From positions 1 to 57,541 of the forward strand of contig JAFVGH010000102.1 in the NCBI GenBank assembly GCA_017475045.1: a DNA stretch of 57,541 bases, given 5' to 3'. Shown in pieces: positions 15,272 through 23,234 of this stretch (position 1 is the stretch's first letter; each line of letters begins with the position of its first letter). The translations under genes and the position numbers were made by a program. Source of the DNA: Fibrobacter sp. Its GTDB lineage: Bacteria > Fibrobacterota > Fibrobacteria > Fibrobacterales > Fibrobacteraceae. The notes under the pieces are model-generated. The model was not told the DNA's origin, did not search any database, and worked only from the letters and a program-made list of their open reading frames with translations.

Positions 15272-15833
15272 GTATATTCTCGGTGTGACTGGGGCTAGCG
15301 GGGCTATTTATGCGACCCGTACGGCAATGCATCTGAAACGATTTGGACACGATGTATCGCTTATCGTGACAAAGCCTGGTCGTGATGTGGTGGAATTCGA
15401 AGGGCAAGGCCAGCTTTTTGATTATGCTGAAAAGGTTTTCAACATAGATGATTTCTTTGCGGAATGCGCCAGTGGCAGCTCCGATTACGCGGGTATGGCC
15501 GTAGTGCCCTGCTCCATGGGAACTCTTGGCCGTATTGCCGCAGGGACTTCGGATAACTTGCTGGTGCGCAGCGCAGATGTCTGTCTCAAGGAACGCAGGC
15601 CTTTGGTGATTCTTCCCCGTGAGATGCCCTATAGCCTAATCCATATTGAGAATATGGAGCGCGTCACTCGTGCAGGTGCTGTTGTAATTCCCGCTTCGCC
15701 GCAGTTCTACAGCAAACCCTCCACCATAGAAGAACTGGTGGATACGGTGGTGGCAAAGGTGCTGAAACATCTGAATGCCCTTGGAAATGAAAAAAACATT
15801 GTTCCAAGTTGGAATAATTTTTTGGTAAAATAG
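15264..15833 (+). CDS. ubiX: Flavin prenyltransferase UbiX
   Basis: 189 residues starting at GTG 15264 inside the end of menG. UbiX joins dimethylallyl phosphate to FMN, making prenyl-FMN for a UbiD-type decarboxylase. Family motifs are ILGVTGASGAIYATR, MAVVPCSMGTLGRIAAGTSDNLLVRSADVCLKERRPLVILPREMPYS, the ENMERVTRAGAVVIPASPQFYSKPSTIEELVDTVV block and the C-terminal segment. The last ten or so codons are not conserved and contain the palindrome TTCCAAGTTGGAA that may serve the next gene. No UbiD is in the window. Confidence 0.93.
   Translation: MARYILGVTGASGAIYATRTAMHLKRFGHDVSLIVTKPGRDVVEFEGQGQLFDYAEKVFNIDDFFAECASGSSDYAGMAVVPCSMGTLGRIAAGTSDNLLVRSADVCLKERRPLVILPREMPYSLIHIENMERVTRAGAVVIPASPQFYSKPSTIEELVDTVVAKVLKHLNALGNEKNIVPSWNNFLVK
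15802..15814. promoter_or_regulatory. TTCCAA-N-TTGGAA palindrome upstream of sugar-binding protein gene
   Basis: The 13-bp inverted repeat TTCCAAGTTGGAA, followed by TAATTTTTTGGTAAAA, matches the palindrome and right flank at 1060-1090 before the sugar symporter. It lies within the last codons of ubiX, 127 bp before the next start codon. Confidence 0.45.
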
Positions 15834-15941
15834 GACAGTTTGTTGCCCTAAAAGTCCATATTTTTGCCAAAACAGTCTTTTCCTGTTTTTTTTTGTTATT
15901 TTCAGAGAGAGATGTTTTTCAGCAAGAAGGAGTGGATTGTT

Positions 15942-17465
15942 ATGGATGCAAAAATCCGTAGAGTGAGTGTGTTGCTGGCAATGGCGTTTACATCGGTGGT
16001 GGCATTTGCTGCGCCAAAACCGCTCACCGTTTGGATTATGCCAAATGGTGCTTCTCCGCAGGAAACCCTAGAAAATAGACTGGAACTTTTTACCAAGAAA
16101 ACGGGTATCCCGACCAAGGTGCAGGTTCTCGATTGGAACGAAGCTTGGAATAGGATTTCACTTGCCTTGTCGGGCCAACAACCGGCTCCTGATGTTCTGC
16201 AGTTGGGTACCACCTGGATTCCCTATTTCGCCTCTCGCAAAGAGATCCAACCGCTGAATTCAGAGCTGAGCCGAATCCAGCCCGAAAGGTTTGTTCCGGT
16301 CAGCTGGAATACAACGCATATTGATGAAGATTCCGTTATCTACTCTGTGCCTTGGTTTATCGATATCCGCCCGGTGCTTGCAAATAAGAGGGTCCTTGCA
16401 AAAAACGGAATTAGCGCAGAATCCGTCAAGAATTATGAGGGTTTTGTAGCGGCTGTCCGCAAAGTGAATGCGGCAAACGAGGTCCTTGACGACGGAGCCC
16501 ATGTTCGTGGCTATGCGTTCCCCGGTAAGAGTGACTGGAATATTCCCCATAATTTTGCTCCATGGATTTGGAGTAATGGTGGATCATTCATTGCCAAGGA
16601 TAGTTCTGGTAAATGGCATGCGAACATTCTCACCAAGGAAACTCTTCGAGGTGTCGCTAGCTACCTCCGCTTTGTTCTAGATTCCCTTGTTGCGCCGGAG
16701 GCGCTGCAGTCCAATACTGCGCAGATTGCCCAACAGTTCAATAATGGTGAACTGGCTTTTATCGTGAATACTTCTGAAATTGTGATGCAGACCCGCATTC
16801 ATGGAAGTCAAGGCGGACTTTCTAATGCGCGCATTGGAAGTGACAGCGTGATGGTCTTGCCGATTCCCAGGGGAAAGGCAGGTAGTGTCAGTTTTATCGG
16901 AGGGTCCAACCTTGCTATACCTGTAAATAACCATCGTAAAGAAGCGAAGGACCTTTTGCTTTTCTTGATTGAAGATGAGAACCTGGATGCTTATACAAAA
17001 CAGATAGGTCTGCTTCCGCCCTCGAAGAAGGTGCTTCAGACTTGGTCCGAAGACGAAAATTACCGCGTCTTGGTGAAAGCCCTGGAAACGGGCAAGACCT
17101 ACGTAGCCATTCCGGAATGGGGTGACCTAGAGCAGCTGTTTGTGTCCATGTTTAGCACTATCTGGGAACAGGTGGAGATTCCGGCGCTTTATTCGGAAGA
17201 TAAGCTTTATGAGGTTTTTAAGCAGTTTACCATCGAAATTAACAAGAAACTGAATTATCCGACCACGGACTTGATGACGGCGGCGGAATTCAAGGCTGCC
17301 TGGCGAAAAATGGACGTGGAAGACAATAGCCAGGGGCAACCTGCGGTCGCCAAGGATAGCGCCGACCAGTCTTCTACCGGGGATTCCAGCAAGCTTCCCC
17401 TGGCCGTAGCCGTAATTATCGTCATTGCTGCACTTTTAGTTGTTCTGCGAAAGCGAAAAAAATAG
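15942..17465 (+). CDS. Sugar ABC-type solute-binding protein with C-terminal membrane anchor
   Basis: 507 residues. The ATG at 15942 has AAGAAGGAG at good spacing and starts a clean signal peptide (VLLAMAFTSVVAFAAP); the longer frame does not. The body is an extracellular solute-binding protein family 1 fold (LTVWIMPNGASPQETLENRLELFTKKTGIPTKVQVLDWNEAWNRI, GQQPAPDVLQLGTTW, IGGSNLAIPVNNHRKEAKDLLLFL). A Ser/Asp-rich linker leads to a C-terminal membrane helix (about 480-502) and a KRKK tail. Such anchors are unusual for proteins of this kind in Gram-negatives. There is no permease or ATPase gene nearby; the next gene, 13 bp away, is a diguanylate cyclase. A sensing role is inferred. Confidence 0.85.
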   Translation: MDAKIRRVSVLLAMAFTSVVAFAAPKPLTVWIMPNGASPQETLENRLELFTKKTGIPTKVQVLDWNEAWNRISLALSGQQPAPDVLQLGTTWIPYFASRKEIQPLNSELSRIQPERFVPVSWNTTHIDEDSVIYSVPWFIDIRPVLANKRVLAKNGISAESVKNYEGFVAAVRKVNAANEVLDDGAHVRGYAFPGKSDWNIPHNFAPWIWSNGGSFIAKDSSGKWHANILTKETLRGVASYLRFVLDSLVAPEALQSNTAQIAQQFNNGELAFIVNTSEIVMQTRIHGSQGGLSNARIGSDSVMVLPIPRGKAGSVSFIGGSNLAIPVNNHRKEAKDLLLFLIEDENLDAYTKQIGLLPPSKKVLQTWSEDENYRVLVKALETGKTYVAIPEWGDLEQLFVSMFSTIWEQVEIPALYSEDKLYEVFKQFTIEINKKLNYPTTDLMTAAEFKAAWRKMDVEDNSQGQPAVAKDSADQSSTGDSSKLPLAVAVIIVIAALLVVLRKRKK

Positions 17466-17478
17466 TATCTTATAAAAT

Positions 17479-19203
17479 ATGGCTATTGAGGTACTGTCCG
17501 GCTTTTCACGAAGCATCGTTTTTAAGCTGCTTGTTGTGTTGATTGTCTCCATGACCCTGGTGGTTGCTGGAGGCATTCTCATATTTTCGTCCAAGCAGAC
17601 GGACCTTATATTGGAGTGGAGCTTCAATAACAATAAGTCATCGCTCAACCAGATTTCCAATATGGCGTCTGGAGAGATGAAACAGTTTGGTGACCGTCTT
17701 TCATTGCTTGCCAAGACCTCTGAAATCCAGAGCATGGATCCGACGATTGCTGCCAGTTACCTCAAGAGCTTTAATATTTCATCGCTGTTTATTTCTGGCG
17801 AAACGGTGACTTTGTACGATAGAGATAATCGTTTCCTGTGCGATAATTCGATATTTGGGTTACCGTCTGAATCTCCTTACCCGATTGATTTTTCACGCAT
17901 TACACCTCATCGCCCTTATGTGACTCCGTGGTTCAAGGAAGACGAGGATTCTCCGCCCATGCGGCTTTTCGGAATCAACATTTCGAATCGGGCTGCAGGC
18001 GATGGCTATTTGACTGCGACGTTTTCGCTTCGCCGTCTATGGACGAGTTTTCCGAACCATAAAATTGGAAAGGACGGCTTCCTATTGGCTGTCAATGGTC
18101 AGGGGGAAATTCTTTATCATCCGGATTTGAAGCGCTGGTTGACGGGCTCTCACAAGATATCGGAATTGGGCTTGACGGACATTGACCCTCGCAACTATAC
18201 GGTCACAGGTGTACAGTTCCTGAAGTTGAATGATGGTCGGTCCTACCAGGTCAATTATGGCTACGATTCTAATTACGATTTCGGTATATTCTCTTTCCAG
18301 CCGAAAAGTGAGATTGACAAACTGGTTGAGTCTTCGAAGATGTCTAGCATAGCCACATTGCTGGTGTCGATTTTGATTATTTTGATTGTGGCCGTATGGA
18401 TGTTCTTTGTCTTGGGCATTCCCCTGAATCGAATCATTAAGCACATTAACCAGATTACCAAGGGAGATCTTGACGTTCAGGAAATAGATGTCGGCCGTCG
18501 CAAGGATGAATTAGGACAGCTTGGGGTCGCTTTTAATTCCATGCACGGCACCATTAAGCGGCAGATTAAAGAGCTGAATGCCCATAGGGAATTGCTGGAA
18601 CAGGAAGTCCAGGAACGCACACGTGATCTGGAAAAAGCTTACCAGAAGCTGGAGGCCATCTCTAAGACCGATGAACTGACGGGGCTCCCCAATCGTCGCG
18701 ATATGAACGCAACGATTGCCAACGAGGTGGAGCGCGCCCGCCGGACTCAAAAGCCGTTCTGCTTTATCTTTATGGACATAGACCATTTCAAGAACATCAA
18801 TGACACCTACGGGCATGCCTGCGGTGACCTTGTCTTGAAGTCTGTGGCGCAGACCATTAGGGGACTTTTGAGAAAGTACGATGTCTTTGCACGTTATGGC
18901 GGTGAAGAGTTCCTGGCCCTTCTACCTGAGACGGATTTGCCCGGTGCGACTGTTGTGGCAGAGCGTTTCCGCCAAAAGATCGAGGCTATGTCTGTTCAGT
19001 TTGCGGACATTACGATCAAGGTGACCATTACGCTTGGTGTATCGAAATTCGACAGCCGTCTTGGAGCGGAACGCAGTATCCAGCTTGCGGACAAGGCCTT
19101 GTATCAGGGTAAGGAAGGCGGTCGTAACCAGGTAATCGTGTGGCAGCCGGAGTGGGTGACCGAAGCCGATTATGAAGCGGCAGAAACGGACTGCCATGCT
19201 TAA
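17479..19203 (+). CDS. Membrane-bound diguanylate cyclase (sensor-HAMP-GGDEF)
   Basis: 574 residues that would make c-di-GMP from two GTP. Order: membrane helix (about 12-35), extracytoplasmic sensor of about 255 residues resembling a dCache domain, second helix (about 292-314), HAMP (about 315-370), a coiled coil (HRELLEQEVQERTRDLEKAYQKLEAI) and GGDEF (about 395-560). The catalytic motif is GGEEF at about 474, and an allosteric RxxD inhibitory site (RKYD) sits just upstream, so it should be active and feedback-inhibited. It follows the anchored sugar-binding protein by 13 bp and overlaps the ubiA start by 8 bp. The binding protein may deliver the signal to its sensor domain; that is inference. 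Confidence 0.93.
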   Translation: MAIEVLSGFSRSIVFKLLVVLIVSMTLVVAGGILIFSSKQTDLILEWSFNNNKSSLNQISNMASGEMKQFGDRLSLLAKTSEIQSMDPTIAASYLKSFNISSLFISGETVTLYDRDNRFLCDNSIFGLPSESPYPIDFSRITPHRPYVTPWFKEDEDSPPMRLFGINISNRAAGDGYLTATFSLRRLWTSFPNHKIGKDGFLLAVNGQGEILYHPDLKRWLTGSHKISELGLTDIDPRNYTVTGVQFLKLNDGRSYQVNYGYDSNYDFGIFSFQPKSEIDKLVESSKMSSIATLLVSILIILIVAVWMFFVLGIPLNRIIKHINQITKGDLDVQEIDVGRRKDELGQLGVAFNSMHGTIKRQIKELNAHRELLEQEVQERTRDLEKAYQKLEAISKTDELTGLPNRRDMNATIANEVERARRTQKPFCFIFMDIDHFKNINDTYGHACGDLVLKSVAQTIRGLLRKYDVFARYGGEEFLALLPETDLPGATVVAERFRQKIEAMSVQFADITIKVTITLGVSKFDSRLGAERSIQLADKALYQGKEGGRNQVIVWQPEWVTEADYEAAETDCHA

Positions 19204-20089
19204 GAAGATTCTGGAATTTGGTCATTTAGTACGTTTCAGTCATTCGCTTTTCGCGATGCCCTTTGCCATAGGCTCTATGTGGGTGGCGGCGAGGGGTTTC
19301 CGCGGCATGGATGCCGTGGAGGCGGTCAGGATTATTGCGTTGGTCGTGGGCTGCATGGTGACCGCCCGCAACAGCGCCATGAGCTTCAACCGCATTGCCG
19401 ACGCCGATATCGACGCGAAGAACCCCCGCACGGCCGGTCGCCATCTGCCGGCAGGCCGCTTAAGCAAGGCGTCGGTCATTGCGTTCCTGGTGCTGAACGG
19501 GATTCTGTTCGTGACTTTTGCGGCGCTGCTGCAACCCCTCGCCGGCATGTTGGCCCTGCCCGTGTGGCTGTTGCTGCTTTCGTACTCTTACTGGAAACGT
19601 TTCAGTTGGCTCTGTCATTGGTTCTTGGGTTTTGCTATCGGTATGAGTCCCTTGGGAGCTTGGATTGCCATACGTGGGGAGTTTGCGTTGTTCCCGATTT
19701 TTCTGCTGGTGATTCTCATGCTCTGGATGGGCGGCTTCGATATCATCTATGCCACTCAGGACGAAGAGATTGACCGTGCCATGGGACTGCATTCCGTGCC
19801 TGCACGTTTTGGCCGCAAACGGGCCTTGCAAATCGCTTTCTGGAGCCATGTGGCCATGCTAGCCCTTTGTGTAGCCTTTGGCGTGTTCTGGAATATGGGT
19901 GTGCCTTGGTGGGTGGTGACAGGGCTCATGACTATTGCGGTTCTCTATATTCATTTGTTCCGAAAGTCCGATGACCTGGATGCCATGAACAGGGATTTTT
20001 TCTTGGCCAATGTGGCCATTAGCGTGTTGGTGATGGCTGGACTTATCGTGTGGATTTGCATGGGAGGTAACGTCGATGCCCTTTATTAA
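19196..20089 (+). CDS. ubiA: UbiA family polyprenyltransferase
   Basis: 297 residues, eight or nine membrane helices. The ATG at 19196, overlapping the upstream stop, is preferred over the frame start at 19172 because MLKKILEFGHLVRFSHSLFAMPFA is the usual UbiA beginning. The two Asp-rich motifs that bind prenyl diphosphate and Mg are present: NRIADADIDAKNPRTAGR and DIIYATQDEEID. It attaches the isoprenoid tail to an aromatic ring. With menG and ubiX nearby, menaquinone synthesis is the probable pathway; in organisms using the futalosine route UbiA-, UbiX- and UbiD-like proteins finish the ring. The overlap with the next small gene suggests co-translation. Confidence 0.9.
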   Translation: MLKKILEFGHLVRFSHSLFAMPFAIGSMWVAARGFRGMDAVEAVRIIALVVGCMVTARNSAMSFNRIADADIDAKNPRTAGRHLPAGRLSKASVIAFLVLNGILFVTFAALLQPLAGMLALPVWLLLLSYSYWKRFSWLCHWFLGFAIGMSPLGAWIAIRGEFALFPIFLLVILMLWMGGFDIIYATQDEEIDRAMGLHSVPARFGRKRALQIAFWSHVAMLALCVAFGVFWNMGVPWWVVTGLMTIAVLYIHLFRKSDDLDAMNRDFFLANVAISVLVMAGLIVWICMGGNVDALY

Positions 20090-20303
20090 GAAAACCGACG
20101 GAAAGTTTACGGTTGAAGATAAGGTCAAGATGTTCCAACAGATGGGTTCCGTAGGAGCGGTTCTTGCCCTTGCCTTTATCATTGTAATTGAAACGGGCGT
20201 AGCCGGTGAATACGCCTCTTTAGCGGAGACAGGGCTTACTGCCATGATTGTGGTGCTGGCGGTTTCCCTTGGTGGTAGCCTGTACTTTAAGCGAAAGTTG
20301 TAG
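20076..20303 (+). CDS. Small two-TM membrane protein
   Basis: 75 residues starting inside the end of ubiA behind GGGAGGT (7-nt spacing). A short amphipathic N-terminus (MPFIKKTDGKFTVEDKVKMF) is followed by two hydrophobic segments (about 26-45 and 52-68) and a basic tail (FKRKL). The ribosome-binding site and overlap make it a credible gene. No known family recognised; perhaps an accessory subunit of the UbiA enzyme or a stand-alone membrane protein. Confidence 0.65.
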   Translation: MPFIKKTDGKFTVEDKVKMFQQMGSVGAVLALAFIIVIETGVAGEYASLAETGLTAMIVVLAVSLGGSLYFKRKL

Positions 20304-21176
20304 CTATATCTCTAAATCGGCGGAATAAACTACTTCGGTAGTTCCGTCGTCGCATTCAAATAAGAGACTGCCGTCGTCGCGCATATCGGCGATGCGGCCT
20401 TTTTTCTTTTGTACGCCGGCACCACTGTCGCGGTTCTGGTCGGTACAACGGTTGTTTGCAACGATGGTACCCCGTGTACCGATAAACTGGTCCATACGCT
20501 TCCAGGCACTGACCCAGGGGCGTATCCCGAAGGCCCGGAATTGTCCGACCGCACGCTCAAGGTTCGCGATAAGCACTAGCAAAAGTTTTTCGCGGTTGAT
20601 CTTTTGTCCGCAAATGTCCTTGAGTGTCGTGACGGCGCGTCCGATGGTGGCGTAGTCAGCCGGGTCGCTGTTGATGTTGATGCCTACGCCCATACTGAGG
20701 TTGGGCCTAAGCGAACCGTCACTGCTCTTTGTGTAAACCACTTCCGCTAAAATTCCGCAGAACTTGTGCTTGCCGCAGAGGATGTCGTTGGGCCACTTGA
20801 CGGAAACTTTTCCGATGGTTTTGTTGCCGAGGTTAACCGCGTTGGATTCGTCTTGCAGGCTCTTGAAAGTTTCTGCAAAGGTAAGGGCCGCTACCTGCGT
20901 GATTTGCGGTGCCGACGAGAGGGGAATCCCGTCTAGCGGAATCAGGATGTTGAAATAGAGGTTGAGGCTGGCGGGGGAGTCCCAGGTACGTTCGTGCCGG
21001 CCGCGTCCTGCAGTCTGCCGGTCTGCCACAATCAGGGTGCCAGGTGGAATTTCTCCGGCTGCGGCTTTTGCCTTCATTAGGGAGTGGGTGCTTTCAAGGG
21101 TTTCAAAAAGCAGGGCGGGAGCGTTACTGAAACCTGTGAGTTGCCAGTCTGTAAATTTGCGTTCAGGGGTAAACAT
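20304..21176 (-). CDS. birA: Biotin-[acetyl-CoA-carboxylase] ligase
   Basis: 290 residues. Catalyses ATP-dependent attachment of biotin to carrier proteins such as AccB. The BPL/LplA domain shows LESTHSLMKAKAAAGEIPPGTLIVADRQTAGRGRHERTWDSP with the GRGRxxRxW biotinyl-AMP loop, VSVKWPNDILCGKHKFCGILAE and SMGVGININ. The C-terminal SH3-like domain (about 225-290) is recognisable by GTIVANN...GRIADMRDDGSLLFECDDG. It has no N-terminal helix-turn-helix, so it is the non-repressor type. It is preceded by 21185-21610 on the same strand with an 8-bp gap. Confidence 0.93.
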   Translation of the reverse strand: MFTPERKFTDWQLTGFSNAPALLFETLESTHSLMKAKAAAGEIPPGTLIVADRQTAGRGRHERTWDSPASLNLYFNILIPLDGIPLSSAPQITQVAALTFAETFKSLQDESNAVNLGNKTIGKVSVKWPNDILCGKHKFCGILAEVVYTKSSDGSLRPNLSMGVGININSDPADYATIGRAVTTLKDICGQKINREKLLLVLIANLERAVGQFRAFGIRPWVSAWKRMDQFIGTRGTIVANNRCTDQNRDSGAGVQKKKGRIADMRDDGSLLFECDDGTTEVVYSADLEI

Positions 21177-21184
21177 TTCCCCGA

Positions 21185-21610
21185 CTACTCCTCGTCTTCT
21201 TGCTTTTCCTGAAGTTCCTTCAGGGCCTCTTCGGGGAAGATGGCGAAGAATTCCCGCTTGCGGTCTTCAAATAGTTGCAGAATGCGTTCCTGCTCAAACT
21301 GCTCGCGGTCGATGTTCTGCATAAAAAAATCGTCTCGGGCGAAGTCCCGGGTGGTCATCAACTTCTTGATGTCTTCGGACAGGTCCACCATGTCCCACAG
21401 GATATAGTAGGAGCCTACGTCCAGGCTTCCGAAAATGTCCACGTTGAGCAAGACGGTGTTGGCTTTGCTGGAATCTACCAGCTGGATGTTGGATTCCCGT
21501 TTTTCGGGCCGGAAAATCTGCACGTCGCTGACGGGCTTGGACAAGTCCTGGGCCCAGAGGGTCGATGCCAGGCAGAGCACGACAAAAGTATGTGGAATTC
21601 TAAACCCCAT
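21185..21610 (-). CDS. Secreted protein of unknown function
   Basis: 141 residues from the ATG ending at 21610 (TAGGT just upstream), with a signal peptide MGFRIPHTFVVLCLASTLWAQ. A longer start at 21637 would add nine residues and mask the signal. The mature part has a beta-rich segment (SNIQLVDSSKANTVLLNVDIFG), a YYILWDMVDL segment, and a charged helical C-terminus (REQFEQERILQLFEDRKREFF) ending in an acidic tail. It probably shares a transcript with birA, downstream. I do not recognise a family. Confidence 0.65.
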   Translation of the reverse strand: MGFRIPHTFVVLCLASTLWAQDLSKPVSDVQIFRPEKRESNIQLVDSSKANTVLLNVDIFGSLDVGSYYILWDMVDLSEDIKKLMTTRDFARDDFFMQNIDREQFEQERILQLFEDRKREFFAIFPEEALKELQEKQEDEE

Positions 21611-21713
21611 ACCTACAATATAAAATGTATTATGCAAAAAATTGGACGAAATCAGCCAAAAAACGACGAATGACGGAAATTTGTGCTTTCCGTCATCGCA
21701 TTTTCGGTAATCC

Positions 21714-22376
21714 TTAAATCATCCGCAAGATTTCTTGGGTGGTCTGCTCGGCGAAACTGTTGTCTTGCACAAAGCGACGCACTTCGGTGGGATTGATCCT
21801 TGCGTATTCGGAGAGTGCCTTGCCGATGCCGTTACGGATGTAGTATTCGTCATCCTTGGCGCAGGTGAGGCAGAACTGCCGAAGCAGGGGCCAGTCGGTG
21901 CGGTCCTTGTATTGGATCTGGAATATGATGGCGCTACGGCGCACCCAAATGTTCGGGTCCCGAATCCAGGAGGCAATCTTTGCATGGAGTGCCGGCAGGC
22001 GGAGTGCCAGGTCCCCTAGAACGCAGGCGGCAATAGTGTCTACCGTGTCTTTCCAGGCACGGGTCTTGATCAGTTTCTTCAAAAAGCTAAGGTGCTGTCC
22101 TCCCAGCATTCCTTTATGCCTGAACAGGTAGTCACAGGCTGCATATTGGATTTCCCGATAGGGCTGGGCCCACATGTCCTCGATCCGGTTAACCAGCTCC
22201 ACGTCGTTCTTGGGAGGGTTCTTGTCGAATATGGGATATGTCACTTCCCGACGGGGAACCAGTTTCACTCCGAGGAAGTCGAATTGCTCACGGGCTTTTT
22301 TGGACATCTCGTGAGATTCTTCTTCGTTGGCGATGGAACGTAGTGCCAGAAGGATTTCTTGAGTGAATCGTAACAT
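21714..22376 (-). CDS. AlkD-like DNA alkylation repair / HEAT-repeat protein
   Basis: 220 residues, all helical. The pattern of short repeats with RIEDMWAQPYREIQYAACDYLFRH, LIKTRAWKDTVDTIAACVLG, DPNIWVRRSAIIFQIQYK and DEYYIRNGIGKALSEYARINP matches the DNA_alkylation (AlkC/AlkD) HEAT-like fold. AlkD excises N3- and N7-alkylated purines by wrapping DNA with this repeat; the tryptophans and the aspartate used by AlkD appear to have counterparts (W in the WKDTVD segment) but I cannot confirm each residue by eye. Monocistronic, reverse strand. Confidence 0.82.
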   Translation of the reverse strand: MLRFTQEILLALRSIANEEESHEMSKKAREQFDFLGVKLVPRREVTYPIFDKNPPKNDVELVNRIEDMWAQPYREIQYAACDYLFRHKGMLGGQHLSFLKKLIKTRAWKDTVDTIAACVLGDLALRLPALHAKIASWIRDPNIWVRRSAIIFQIQYKDRTDWPLLRQFCLTCAKDDEYYIRNGIGKALSEYARINPTEVRRFVQDNSFAEQTTQEILRMI

Positions 22377-22527
22377 TTGACCTCAAAAATAGTCCTAAAA
22401 AAATTTTTTTTCTAGGCCTTGACAAGCATTTTTTTCAATTTTTTTTGCGCTTTTTTGAAAAAATTTGCGAAAAAAGTACAAAAACACCCTTGACAGCGGG
22501 TGAAAACGGCAAATCTTGCATAGAGAC
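22377..22527. other. AT-rich stretch with no gene
   Basis: Between the AlkD-like gene and the tRNA-Cys terminator. It holds runs of A and T (22390-22470) and two TTGACA-like words (22420 and 22491), so it may contain the AlkD promoter. No reading frame with a credible start or ribosome-binding site is seen; the whole gene-free span 22377-22705 otherwise contains only the terminator, tRNA-Cys and its promoter. Confidence 0.5.
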
Positions 22528-22553
22528 AAAAAAAAGACCCCCTTGCGGAGGTC
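22528..22553 (-). terminator. Terminator of tRNA-Cys
   Basis: Reverse strand GACCTCC/GGGGGTC stem with a 4-nt loop and eight Ts. Confidence 0.88.
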
Positions 22554-22558
22554 TCGAG

Positions 22559-22631
22559 AGGCAACGATCAGACTCGAACTGATGAATAAGGCTTTTGCAG
22601 AGCCGCCCCTTACCAACTTGGGTACGTCGCC
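22559..22631 (-). tRNA. tRNA-Cys (GCA)
   Basis: 73 nt. Acceptor GGCGACG/CGTTGCC with one G-T wobble and discriminator T, as usual for tRNA-Cys. Anticodon loop CTGCAAA (GCA), T-arm GTTCGAGTC. CCA is not encoded. Confidence 0.94.
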
Positions 22632-22643
22632 AATGTGAGGCCT

Positions 22644-22672
22644 AATATAGGTAATGAAGCCCCGATTTCCAA
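22644..22672 (-). promoter_or_regulatory. Promoter of tRNA-Cys
   Basis: Reverse strand TTGGAA (22667-22672), 17-bp spacer, TATATT (22644-22649), 12 bp before the tRNA. Confidence 0.65.
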
Positions 22673-22705
22673 GGGCAAAGGGCTAAAAAAACTAATTTTT
22701 AGCCC

Positions 22706-23221
22706 ATGTTTGGCGTTTTGAAGGCTAAATTGGCTTCTTTGATGGTGTCCCTCTGGCTAAGGAGTCTCAGGGTCCGTCTAGAAGTCCCGGAGGGTTATGA
22801 GCCCGGTGTCATTGGAATTTGGCATCGGGACTTGTTGGCCTGTTGTGCCGCCTTCAAGGGTATGGGGGTTCACGCCTTTATTTCGGAATCACGGGATGGA
22901 GAGTTCTTTAGTGCCACGGCCTGCCGTTTGGGGTATAGGGTTACCCGGGGTTCCGATACCCACGGGTCGCATTGTGTTCGTCGTCTGCTAGAAACTTTGA
23001 ATGCGGGCCAATTTGCGGCTATGGCCCTGGATGGTCCTCGAGGACCAGCCGGCATTGTCAAGCCTGGATCTCTTTGGCTGTCAAAGAAATCGGGACGGCC
23101 CTTATGGGAAATCCAGGTCCGCTATGGTCGGCATGTTACCTTGCGTACCTGGGACAAGTTCGTAGTCCCTCTTCCCTTGTCAACAATTGTCGTGAAAATT
23201 AAGTATTTTTGTCAAAAATAG
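22706..23221 (+). CDS. DUF374 lysophospholipid acyltransferase-like protein
   Basis: 171 residues. DUF374 proteins are related to the LpxL/PlsC acyltransferases. The family hallmarks are visible: GIWHRDLLACCAAFKG, ISESRDGEFFSATACRLGYRVTRGSD, MALDGPRGPAGIVKPGSLWLSKKSGRP. The H-x-x-x-x-D acyltransferase motif appears to be HRDLLAC. It is probably membrane-associated (hydrophobic N-terminus) and acts on lipid A or a related glycolipid; that is inference from the family. TAATTTTT lies 5 nt before the ATG. Confidence 0.85.
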   Translation: MFGVLKAKLASLMVSLWLRSLRVRLEVPEGYEPGVIGIWHRDLLACCAAFKGMGVHAFISESRDGEFFSATACRLGYRVTRGSDTHGSHCVRRLLETLNAGQFAAMALDGPRGPAGIVKPGSLWLSKKSGRPLWEIQVRYGRHVTLRTWDKFVVPLPLSTIVVKIKYFCQK

Positions 23222-23234
23222 AAGGATTCTTATC

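Noticed and set aside
22385..22470. Very AT-rich region, considered as an origin or a mobile-element scar
   Set aside because: Only homopolymer runs; no DnaA-box cluster, no inverted ends and no direct repeats.
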